A DNA stretch of 64,000 nt, taken from positions 36,700,470 to 36,764,469 of the forward strand of contig NC_053146.1 in the NCBI RefSeq assembly GCF_016808335.1, in the 5' to 3' direction. Each line of letters starts with the position of its first letter. Positions within the stretch are counted from its first letter, which is position 1. Positions 20,043 to 29,599 of the stretch are shown piece by piece. The notes below the pieces were generated by a model that searched no databases, was not told the origin of the DNA, and worked only from the letters and a program-made list of their open reading frames with translations. Origin of the DNA: Panicum virgatum. Lineage: Eukaryota; Streptophyta; Magnoliopsida; Poales; Poaceae. The position numbers and the translations under genes were made by a program.

Positions 20043-23000
20043 TCAAAAGGTTTGAATAAATCCCTCTTGGATGGCAATAATTTTTGCATACACATCTTTC
20101 ATTGCTGGTCTATCTTTTGGTGATTCCATGGAGCACATAAGGCCAATTTCGACCAATGGTATGATATAGTTTTGCATGTGTAGATTACAAAGAATTTCAT
20201 CCTCCTTGTTTTGCATCTGGGGGTCTAAAATCTCACTGATATTATCAGGAAATGCTAGGCCCACATACTTATGAAGGCTGAGGTCATTACCAAATAGTAT
20301 GTCAGTCGGTCGCTTTGCTGTGAGCATTTCTAGTAGCAGCACCCCAAAACTATAAACATCACCACCGGTTGAGATTTTGCATCCCATCGCATACTCTGTG
20401 AAATAAATGCAATGCACATAAACTGAGAAACTAATAACAACATAAGAGATAAGCTTATAGTCCTTCTAATGGAGGAGATGTGCAACTTACCAGGTGCAAT
20501 ATATCCAATTGTTCCTGAGGCACCAACCAAGCCTTCTGGACTGCTACTAAGACTTGAAGAGAGAAACTTTGCTGACCCAAAGTCACCAATGCGTGAAGTC
20601 AAGTCATAGTCCAAAAGAACATTGCTAGGCTTCACATCACAGTGTATCATTGGAGGTACCAATTGGTTGTGCAGATAATGAAGAGCAGAAGCCACACCTG
20701 CCACAATATTAATCCTTTGACCTAAACTTAACACCCTCCTTGGGCTACCTTGGTGTTGCCTTGGGTGGATCCACATGTCTAGACTACCATTTGGCATGAA
20801 CTCATATACTAGAGCTTTGAATTCATTGTTTTCAAAATCTACTGTCGAGCACAAGGTGATTGCTTGAATTAGATTGCGGTGGCGGGTATGTTTTAGCACT
20901 TCACACTCAGTGAAAAAGCTATTGAGCGAACCATGCTCATCAAGATGAAATACCTTGATGGCAACAAGGTCTGTATCAAACTCAAACCTACCAATGTAGA
21001 CTGATGCTGTATGACTTGAGCTGATCTTGTTGACTGGAGAGAACCAATTGGTGGCTTTAAGAATGTCTCCATAGGACACCTTCTTCATTGTCTCTCTATA
21101 ACTTTCAGATATTTGATTTGTTCTTCCCTTCATAACAGTGGCAGCAACACACAAAAGTGACAACAAAGCGATAGTAACTGGTGGTGCTATTATCAGCAGC
21201 ATGCGAGCATTGATTTTTCTTTTTGTTGATGATGTGGTGGGGCAGGTCGGCAATGAAAATATGGCAATTCGCTGACATAACGCCATGTTACCTTCCAGCA
21301 TGACTGCATTTGAATTATTTCTGAAGATACCACTGGTTGGAATTGGTCCTTCTAGTTTGTTGTATGATAGATTAAGATGATATAAGAGGCTGAAATTCCC
21401 GAAGAATTCTGGAATTTGACCAGATAAGTTATTTCCAGAGAGATCCATCCGCTGTATGGATTTCAGTTCATTGAGAGACTGAGGAATAATCCCACTGAGC
21501 ATATTTCCTTCCATCTGAAGGGATGACAAGGAAATACACTGGCCAAGTTCACGTGGTATTTCACCATATAACTTGTTGCTGGAAACATTCAATATGACAA
21601 GTTGGATCAGTTTTCCTATTTCTGGTGGTATCGTTCCTGTAAGGTTGTTGTTTGACAAGTCCAACCCTAAAGAAAGCGAAAAAATGTTGAGGATTTCACT
21701 TGGTACGGATCCATCAAGGTTGTTGAATGATAGATTTAACATATTCAACCTTTGGCACTGTCCTAGACTTGCCGGTATGTTTCCAGACAGTAAGTTATCA
21801 TCCAGGGAGAGCTGGATCAATTGAGGGAGATCACCAATCGTGGATGGGATTTCCCCAGACAACTTGTTCTTAGACAATGACAGGACAACCAAGTTTCTTA
21901 ATTTCCCAATAGTTGAGGGAATGGTTCCTGAAAGCATGTTCTGCTCCATGTTAAGCAAAGTGAGATTCACAAGATTGCCTATCGCAGCTGGTATTGTTTC
22001 TGAAATTCGGTTGCCTCTAAAGTTTAGCAGTTCCAGGTTTGTGGAAAGATTGCCGACTGATTTTGGAAGACTTCCGTTCAGGGAATTCCCATCCAGTGCT
22101 AAAGTTAACAACAGACTGCAATTTGTCAGGGAGGTTAGAAACGTCCAGTTTTCAGCTTGTAGCATGTTACTTCCTAGAATCAGTCGACTCAAGTTGCTCA
22201 AGGATCCTAGAGATGGAATCGAACCACTTAGTGAATTACTTGAGAGATCAATCACTTGGAGCTTCGACATGTTGGCCAGTGAAGCCGGAACCATTCCGTT
22301 TAATTCGTTGCTACTCAAGATCAATGATTCGAGGTTTGGGAGTGAGTGGCCAGTGTTAAGAAGTATCTGTCCATCAAGCCTATTGGTGCTTAATCCAAGG
22401 TATCTGAGTGATGAGATATTGTATATCATGGCTGGGACATTCCCCGATAATCGGTTGTAACCTAGATCTAGGACGGTTAAGTTCAGGATATGACCCAAGG
22501 CTTCTGGAATCGATCCTTCCAAGTTATTCTCTGCTAGCAGAATGTAATTTAAGGATGACACATTTCCTAAAGATGCTGGTATACTTCCGGAAAGAGAATT
22601 TCCAGTAAGGCCAAGAAATTGCAGAGTTGGCGTTCTATAGAAATGTGGGATTACCCCAGAAAGAGAATTATGTTGGAGGTCCACTGTAACAAGATTGGAT
22701 GAATTGTTGAATAGAGTACCTGGGATCTCCCCTGATAGGTTGTTCATTGAGAGTCCCAGCACACGGAGCGATGAAACTTTGGCTAAGGAATCAGGAATAA
22801 CTCCGCTAAGAGCATTTCTTGAAAGATTAACATATATAAGAGAAGCAGCAGTACCCAATGACAGAGGGATGTTACCTGTAAGCCTGTTATCAGCAAGAAT
22901 TAGAGTTTGGAGACCTGGCATCGCACCAATCTCCTCAGGTATGCTTCCAGAAAGATCATTGTTTGAAAGGTCTATCCGCACTAGAGATGTAAGAGTCCCC

Positions 23001-23317
23001 ATGCAGCTGGGTAGTTCTCCTTTGAGCTTATCATACCTCAGCTCTAGGGACACCACACGGATTGGGAGGGTGGCGCTGCAGGTGACCCCTCTCCAGCTGC
23101 AAAAGTCGAGCAAGCCGCTGCGCCATGATCCGAGGACACTGCCAGGGTCTGCGGAGATGCTGGATTTGAAGCAGAGGAGGGCTTTCCGGTCAGCCTCAGA
23201 GCTGTTGCTGGTTTGTGCTGATGAGAAGGTTGCACTGTTGGAGGTCAGTGAAACGAGAACACCATACATAAAAAAGAGCAGGTGGCCGGGAGATGGGGAT
23301 TTGGGTTTAGGATCCAT
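20043..23317 (-). CDS. LRR receptor-like kinase, Xa21/LRR-XII type, two exons
   Basis: Coding parts are 23317-20491 and 20395-20043 on the minus strand (1059 aa). The 95-bp GT-AG intron (20490-20396) splits the GAG codon of the APE motif, giving GYIAPEYAMG. Order: signal peptide (about 1-40), LRR N-terminal cap with CSWRGVTC, about 20 or more LxxLxLxxNxLSGxIP repeats, transmembrane segment near 703-728, kinase from about 747. The kinase has Lys788 (VAIKVF), HCDVKPSN with Asp894 and DFG Asp912. HCD in place of HRD makes it a non-RD kinase, a class known for immune receptors such as Xa21. The glycine loop is degenerate (ISSSHTASVY). Family knowledge places it at the plasma membrane, sensing an extracellular ligand; its ligand is unknown. 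All parts are intact. Confidence 0.93.
20396..20490 (-). other. Intron of the LRR receptor kinase
   Basis: The donor reads G|GTAAGTTGCA and the acceptor TTTCACAG|AG. The intron is phase 1 and lies in kinase subdomain VIII, a usual intron place in LRR-XII kinases. Confidence 0.92.
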
Positions 23318-25223
23318 GCGTCGTCTGTTGTTCTAATCGGTCTGTTGTTCTAATCGGGTGCTCTTGCTGTATTATTCTTTATCAGAGTGTTTTGAGACTA
23401 GTGCTCGCGACGCAGAGGAGGAGAAGCTTAATCAGTCGTGCTTGAATCCGTCGTGTGCTGTCTCCTTACGGCGAAGTAATTATTGGTAGGAGAGAGGTCA
23501 AAGTCCAAGAAATGTCGTGTATTTAATTAGGGTTTGGCTGCAGCGGTGCTACTGACACTCGCCACGGTACTACAATTACAAACACTTTCTGTGTGCTGCC
23601 ATTGATTAAACTATCACAAGGATCATATTTATATGTGGCTAATTGAAAGGTATTTGAAACTATAAACTATTGTACACCATTTTTAACTAGAGTATGAAAC
23701 TAAAGATATATATTAGACGACTCGCCTGGTGCTCCCAGCTCACCTGCAGTCCTGGATCGTAAGAAGGGGCCGATCCAGTTGGAAAAATTAGTAGGGGGCA
23801 GACGATTGCATTGCATACCTTGTTTCGTTTGCTGCTGCGAACTTTCTGCCCTCCCTTCCCGACTTGCGCTCGCCGCCTCACCCGCTGGATGTCGCTGCCG
23901 CTTGCCCGCAGGGGCGAGCCGCCGGATACCCACTGCCACAGGCAGGCCGAGGCCGAGCCGGCCAGGGACACGGCCCCCTCATCCTCACGTCGCGCGGCCG
24001 CCGCGCCCTGCCCCAGCACTGCTGCAGCGCGGGCCCTCGCCCTCGCCGCAGTCGCTCGCCCAACACTCCCCCTATATCTCTAATCACACCGTTTCTTCGC
24101 GATATTAATCTCGTTTGAGCCCCGTAACACGATGATAATATGTATTATCGCAGTACAAATACTGTATGATTTTTTTTAAATTCAAAAACATTAAATAAAT
24201 AGTTAGTTAATGAGTGATAGTATATAGGGAGAATAGATATGGGGGGAATGGTTGGAGAGAAAGAGTTATAGGGGGATGAATCTTTTGGAGGGATGTAGTA
24301 AAATATAGTAAATAGTACTTTTGGGGGGAGTTGGATGGGGGGAATGGTTGGAGAAAGCCTTAGGTGGGGAATTGGCAGTTTGGGGCTTGTGGCTGCGGGC
24401 TGTGTCTTGAAGCCCAATAGGGAATAGAAATCCATTCTTCTTCCCTGCTAGCCCAATAGGCATTGCGCCATAAGCCGGTCCAAAAGAACTCGTTTGGCAC
24501 AGTTTCACTAGAAGCTCTCGGTGAATCTGAGCCAAGGGGCCTAAACAATTCCTAGCCATGATGTTACTTTTTTTTACCTTGGCATTCTACGCCTCTTGCT
24601 GGTCATCGTAGCAAAATATGTTCGGCCAAACTGATTCAGTGCAACTTTTTAATATGGTATATATGAATGAGATGACTCATATGCAACAACTGCATAAGAA
24701 AATAATCCATCTTCTTTGTCACAGATTACAGGTCGTTTTTTTTTTGGCATAGCAGTAGCATACCTTTGTACATGGTTTAAAAGAAGCTATCTTTAGTTTA
24801 CTTATAAGAGAGAATACTGAAAAAAAACACAATGATTATGTCTGCAATAATCTGTTTAGCTAGATGAATGCATTGCTTCTTTACTAAATCACATCTTTTC
24901 TAATAATAATAAGAAAACTATCTGCATCATTACAGAAAAAAAAGGTGTCGCGTAAGATTGCAGGTCAAGGTCAACCTGGTCACAACTCAAGCATGAGCAA
25001 CCTGCAAAGTCAGTAGAACGGGTACATCCTGCAAAACCCCCGGCAATCTCATGCTGTCTGATCCCCATCCTAACCTCCACCAATAAAACAATGGAGAGAC
25101 CAAAAAGCACCAGATTCCCTCCTAAACAATCTTCAGAACCGCTACTTAAACGCCCCCTAGAAACGCCGCCAAAACCATCAAGCCATCATCTTCTCTTGCA
25201 CCTCTGAAGAAAAAACCACCGCC
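23318..25223. other. Intergenic between the receptor kinase and the eight-cysteine gene
   Basis: Probable kinase promoter at 23318-23700 on the minus strand. GC-rich sequence at 23830-24070 has ORFs in several frames but no credible gene. About 24180-24400 is rich in GGGGGAATGG and GGAGTT-type repeats of unknown origin. Sequence just upstream of 25224 is the leader of the next gene. Confidence 0.4.
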
Positions 25224-25769
25224 ATGGACATCAGGAAGAGATCGTCATCACCATGGCCTTCTCTGAACGCGCCGTCCTTGGCCCTCCTGCTGCTGCTCGT
25301 CTTCATCGCAGCAGAAACCACCGGCCGCCACCGCGCCGCGGCGCAGGTGTTCTGCCGGTCGCAGTTCAACCTGGCCAACGAGGCCTGCAGCCTGCGCACC
25401 TTCTCCGGCCCCAACCCGGCGCAGCCGCTGCAGCTGCACAGCAACCGCTCCTCTGCGTCCTACGAGGTGCAGGCGGACCACCACGACCACGGCCACCACG
25501 ACCACGACCACGACCACCATGACCACGGCCACGGCCACGAGCGGGAGCGGGAGCGGGAGCACATCGCCCACAGCCGGCGGCACGGCCTCGGGCATGGCGG
25601 CCGCGACCCCTACGACACCGCCTGCTGCCGCCGCCTCATGGGCATCGACAATGCCTGCATCTGCCAGGCCATGTCCTTCCTGCCGGTGTTCATGAGCAAG
25701 GTCAAGCACGCCATCAAGCTCAGCCCCGTCCCCGGATGCGACGTCTCCTTCGAGTGCGGTGCCGTCTAG
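25224..25769 (+). CDS. Secreted eight-cysteine (LTP/2S albumin-type) protein with His-rich insert
   Basis: A single exon of 181 aa. After a basic N-terminus a hydrophobic core (about 17-30) indicates a signal peptide. The mature part has eight cysteines, C44, C55, C134-C135, C145-x-C147, C172 and C178, spaced as C-C-CC-CxC-C-C. This is the signature of the plant LTP, protease-inhibitor and seed-albumin superfamily, a four-helix fold with four disulfides. The second cysteine is followed by a 78-residue insert, with residues 86-124 built from HDH, HGH and EREREREH repeats. Such His runs often bind metals or respond to pH; for this protein that is inference. The start at 25224 opens just before the signal peptide. 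Lipid binding is not certain, as the His insert is atypical. Confidence 0.82.
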   Translation: MDIRKRSSSPWPSLNAPSLALLLLLVFIAAETTGRHRAAAQVFCRSQFNLANEACSLRTFSGPNPAQPLQLHSNRSSASYEVQADHHDHGHHDHDHDHHDHGHGHEREREREHIAHSRRHGLGHGGRDPYDTACCRRLMGIDNACICQAMSFLPVFMSKVKHAIKLSPVPGCDVSFECGAV

Positions 25770-25857
25770 TGAACTCAAGTTGGCAACGGAACCACTTTTC
25801 GGTTCTTGGTGCCTAACTTTTTAACACAATAAACTATTGGATATAGGGAAAACTATG

Positions 25858-25991
25858 GAAGGGCGGGCCTGGTGCAGTGGTAGAGCCTACCGTCTGTAAC
25901 CGGAAGGTCCCGGGTTCGAGCCCCAGCCTCTGCATATTTGTGTGGGGAAGGGTTGTTTGCGGGAAGCCTACGGCACTGGGTACGCCCTTTT
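25858..25991 (+). mobile_element. Short tRNA-derived SINE with perfect 17-bp target duplications
   Basis: The head has an A box (TGGTGCAGTGGTAGAG) and a B box (GGGTTCGAGCCCC), a tRNA-like Pol III promoter. The tail reads GCCTACGGCACTGGGTACGC and ends in a T run. A perfect 17-bp repeat, ATATAGGGAAAACTATG, flanks it at 25841-25857 and 25992-26008. The tail is shared with the SINE at 56453, so the two belong to one family. It lies about 90 bp after the stop codon of the eight-cysteine gene, possibly in its 3' UTR. It resembles a tRNA gene only at the promoter boxes. Confidence 0.93.
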
Positions 25992-26008
25992 ATATAGGGA
26001 AAACTATG

Positions 26009-26695
26009 CTTCATCACCTTTTGAATTTGTGGTAGCATTAGGCATATATATGTTATCCTAATAGCATTGCGAGCAAATCATGCATATATGTTATCCTAAT
26101 AGCTTTAGTAAATATAATGTTTTTGGAGCTTAAAGTAATGTACTTAAGAAAGTGGATCTCCAATTTGTATTTCAGATACTACTACGCTTCCAGGCTATGG
26201 TGTTGCAGATATGCAAACTCTCATCGCAACTTCAATGTGTAATGCCAATATACAAACCTTTTTTGAAATCCAAATTTCAGCAGTTCTAGTTCAGAAGAAG
26301 ACTCAAAACAAAGTAAAAAAGAATGGATAAACGATTATCAAAAGAATGTAGACATGCACAGATGCTGCAGTATCAGCTCTGAAATTAGAATATGTACATA
26401 CTGCTGAAAACTTATTGTGCACTAGACTCTCATACAAGTTACTCTATGAACTGTACAGTTTCCGACAAAATTTGGAGATCTACTTTGTTTATAGATCCCA
26501 TCAATATGCACCCATTAATTTGTGATCAGGCTGAAATCTGAACCACTGCAGCATTCAGAGTTGCAGACAACTCAGAGCAGATTCCTGCACAATACACACC
26601 ATCAAGAGCATGATTGCGCTGAATAGAAGTACCCATCAATGTGCGATGATTTCACCAAGACCCAGAGTTCTTTAGAAATTATCTTTGATGCAACC
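26009..26695. other. Intergenic and 3' flank of the first CRF gene
   Basis: No gene is seen. About 26420-26690 aligns loosely with 31950-32130, downstream of the second CRF gene (GAACTGTACA, CTCAGACAACT), so this 3' flank belongs to the duplicated unit. Confidence 0.5.
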
Positions 26696-27550
26696 TCACA
26701 GTAACTTCAGTTCATGCTCCATTGAAGTGAAGTCGAATCCACTCCAATCAAGCTCTGCATCCAGATCGAACTCTGGGTCATTGATTGGAAGTGGCAGGTG
26801 GCTAATGTCAGCCAGGCCAATATAGTCATCATCATCCAGAGGTTTGTATGTAGCGCCAATAAAATCACTGGCTCTGAACATATCCTCTGGTTTGGTGAAA
26901 TCATCGGGTGGCAATTCATCAGTTGGCCTGAAAGAGTCACTGATAGGATTCTCATCTTTCAGGTATAGCATGACGTTTTCTGGAATCTCCATAGATTTGA
27001 GGGAGAAATTCCGTAAGCTTTCATCTATAGGATCACAGTGTACATCCATTAATGATCCTTCTCTGTTCTGAGCTTCTTGTGCCTTCCGCTTGCATGATAC
27101 AGATGAAGAAACACAGGAAACCAAGGACAAGCTGGACAAGGCTGCATGTTCTGGCAGAGGCGGCTGAGCTTTCCTGGCCAGCATTGCTGCACGGAACTGG
27201 TTCCATTTTGATTGATATGCTGCAGCAGCCTCCTCTTCAGTGTCATGCAAACTATACTCCCGTTTCTTTGTTAAAGGATTGCGAATTTCTGCTTGCCACC
27301 GACCCGACTCCCGCAGTCGCACACCACGGTACCTGCTCGATGATACCTTCCTCTCAGGACTATCCAGATCCTTCATTCCAGATAGCATGCTAGTTTTTTG
27401 AGGTTTTGAGGTTTTACAATTCTTTACTGGAACTAGCACCACACCTATAATTTTCTTTTCTGTCTTTGGGTTTTGATCATCTTCATCACCGGAGGAGTCG
27501 GTTGCATCAGGATCAGAGCATAAAATGCGGACCTTCCGCATAGGGGGCAT
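26696..27550 (-). CDS. CRF-type AP2/ERF transcription factor, divergent AP2 domain (copy 1)
   Basis: 284 aa from the ATG at 27550 (MPPMRKV); an in-frame ATG at 27568 would add six residues. The N-terminus [19 protein letters not shown] is the CRF domain of cytokinin response factors (ERF subgroup VI). The AP2 domain spans about 73-122. It departs from the family: RPWG is RESG, WAAEI is WQAEI, and the WLGTF strand is YSLHD, so two conserved tryptophans are lost. CRFs act in the nucleus downstream of cytokinin signalling. Here the altered DNA-contacting sheet suggests weak or changed DNA binding (inference). The C-terminal half is acidic and ends DWSGFDFTSMEHELKLL, as in copy 2. A splice acceptor just upstream (ATACAG at about 27591) implies intron(s) in the leader. 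Confidence 0.85.
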   Translation of the reverse strand: MPPMRKVRILCSDPDATDSSGDEDDQNPKTEKKIIGVVLVPVKNCKTSKPQKTSMLSGMKDLDSPERKVSSSRYRGVRLRESGRWQAEIRNPLTKKREYSLHDTEEEAAAAYQSKWNQFRAAMLARKAQPPLPEHAALSSLSLVSCVSSSVSCKRKAQEAQNREGSLMDVHCDPIDESLRNFSLKSMEIPENVMLYLKDENPISDSFRPTDELPPDDFTKPEDMFRASDFIGATYKPLDDDDYIGLADISHLPLPINDPEFDLDAELDWSGFDFTSMEHELKLL

Positions 27551-27590
27551 CTTTGTGGAGCGCAACATCCAGATCCCAAGCAACAACAAT

Positions 27591-29560
27591 CTGTATACAT
27601 GCCCGGTGACTTCATCATCAAATATGCTAAAACAAGAATACTATTGCAAAGATGTGAATGAGAATATGCATCTACATACCGAGGAAGACGTGTCTACAAC
27701 TGCAGTACCCAATCTACCAAATTAGAAAGAGGATTGTCTCTTAACTTCTGATCCAAACTGGACAAAGGGAGATTATTTTTCTTCACCGAAGAAGTTTCAG
27801 AATTTGAAATTCAGGATGACTGTTTGAATTGAGGAGGGGTGCCAAATTCAACCCACCCAAACCAAACCTGCAAGCATTTAGACCAGGCAAGATTGTAAGA
27901 CAAGGGCTCATCCATGTTAAAGTTAAAATAAGGGAAATAGCAGATACTAATTTACACTTTATTTGTTCTAAGTATACTCATAGCTTAGCACTTACCAAGA
28001 TTGATTGTGATTTGGGGGATTCTTCAACTTGTACTGCCTCACGTATAAGAAAATAAAAGGCAAGGGTCTACATGCAGGAACCCAGAGTACTTCATACCAA
28101 ACCTGAAATCAACATACATTATTATAGAAAACTTTCACTGAGACAAACACTACTTGAATATTAAGCTCTTGCAATACATGAGCCAAAAGATATGAACTGA
28201 TGCAAACCTCCATCTTTGCATAAACAAATGAAGTAATATTATTATGTTCACAGAGAATGAAGATTTTTGTGCAGCTAAACACACCGGAACATGGTAATCG
28301 CTAAGTTTGTCAGATGAGCAAAACTAATCTGATTAGACTGACCAACCAGTGAATTGTTGCAATAACATGGGAGCAGGTGATCAGGTAAGTCATGGCAACA
28401 GACAAAATCTTTGATGCTTTACATTAAACAACCAAGCATACGTGACTCCTAAATGGAGGGAACAACGAACACAACAGCAGCAATGGAAGACAGAAGTGCC
28501 TACCTACAGACATAGTCAACAGAAATATTACAGAAATCTTTCGAACTTTTGGCACCTACTAAACGCAAGATTAACAGTGTTTGATAGAAAGAAATTTACC
28601 AGGACTGAACTACAACAGAGAAAGAAAGCTTCTAATCGACTTAGTCGTAACTCAATCAGGCATGTGAAAAAAAAAGGTTACCTGGATACCCTGGAATACC
28701 CGCACTGTCTGGCGCCCCTCAGCCAAGGCTGGATGAGAAGGGGGCAAGCGGAGTCTGGTGGCGACGGGAGCTCAGAACCATGGAGCTGCGGCAGGGCAGG
28801 CGACATAAATCAACAGCGCGCGCGTTCCGCGAGGCGGCGAGGGCTACTGCACTCCTGCTCTTCTGCTGCTCGTCGCACAAACACCATGAACGATAATGTA
28901 TTAGATCTCAACCAAGAAGTGGAACTGTGAAATCAGAGATAAGAACCAAAGGGGAAACAAAGATTCCATCTTTTCCGCTAACAGATATGGCCATATGGGA
29001 AAGAAACAAAAAACTCGGAACTGGAGTAACACACAAGGAAAATCGCCGGAAAAAGGAAAAAAAGATGGAAATTATACCGAACATCCAAGAATCCTACCAG
29101 ACCGAATCCCGCAAGAAAGAGAAGCGGGGAAGATACAAAATCTTTCCCGGAACAAGAAACAGGGGAGGCGGCGAGAAATGAGGCCCAACCGAAACCCGAA
29201 TACCCGATATCCCAGGCAGCGGCGGCACAATCAACCGGACTCAGGAAAGAAGACCCGCACCTCAATTCGAGCGCGCGTGCAACGGCGGCCTCCGGAGCCC
29301 GGACCGGGGAACTGATGATTGGGGAGGTGGAGCCGGCGGAATTGGAGCGAATCAGGGGGAGAAGCAGCTCCGAGCTTTGATCCGGAGGGCGCGGCGGATG
29401 GGATCGGAAGGGACGGCTTGGGATTCTTGATTTCTCGGGGAGGGGAGGAGGTGGATGACGGCGAGGGGTTTTAATGGCTTCCGTTCCGTGGGGAGAGGCG
29501 GTGGGAGATGACGCGGCGCTGCGAGACGAAACGTGTGTGAGCAGGCGCAACGGCCATAGC
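27591..29560 (-). promoter_or_regulatory. 5' leader, leader intron and promoter of CRF copy 1
   Basis: On the minus strand a GC-rich leader exon ends at 28682 with donor CCAG|GTAACC and joins, possibly through further exons, to the acceptor near 27591. The same arrangement and sequence occur at 33003-34850 before copy 2. A TTAAAACCCC motif near 29472 may be the TATA-like element. The 202-codon ORF at 28978-29586 lies in this leader and is not called as a gene. Confidence 0.55.
28719..28781 (-). CDS. Upstream ORF (20 aa) in the CRF copy 1 leader
   Basis: The ATG lies in a strong CCATGG context and encodes MVLSSR, HQ, APFSS and LG elements before a TGA at 28719. The copy 2 leader has the same opening (see 34014-34232). 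It sits in the leader exon, upstream of the donor at 28682, so it should be present on the mRNA. A role in restraining translation of the CRF protein is inference; no other species could be compared. Confidence 0.5.
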   Translation of the reverse strand: MVLSSRRHQTPLAPFSSSLG

Positions 29561-29599
29561 CCTAGGTCCTCCGGTACTAGCGCCAATGATAGCGGCCAT

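Noticed and set aside
21573..23336. Several plus-strand ORFs of 60-213 codons
   Set aside because: They are antisense shadows of the LRR repeats of the receptor kinase.
25470..25550. CRISPR-like or microsatellite array
   Set aside because: The CACGACCA periodicity is coding sequence for the His-Asp tract and there are no spacers.
25248..25778. 176-codon minus-strand ORF
   Set aside because: Shadow of the eight-cysteine gene; its valine-rich stretch is the complement of the His-Asp repeat.
25870..25930. A tRNA gene
   Set aside because: A and B boxes are present, but the acceptor stem does not close and the unit has SINE-type target duplications and a shared non-tRNA tail.
28978..29586. 202-codon minus-strand ORF
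   Set aside because: It lies in the leader and promoter of CRF copy 1, is Pro/Ser/Arg-rich by composition and is not conserved in the equivalent position before copy 2.
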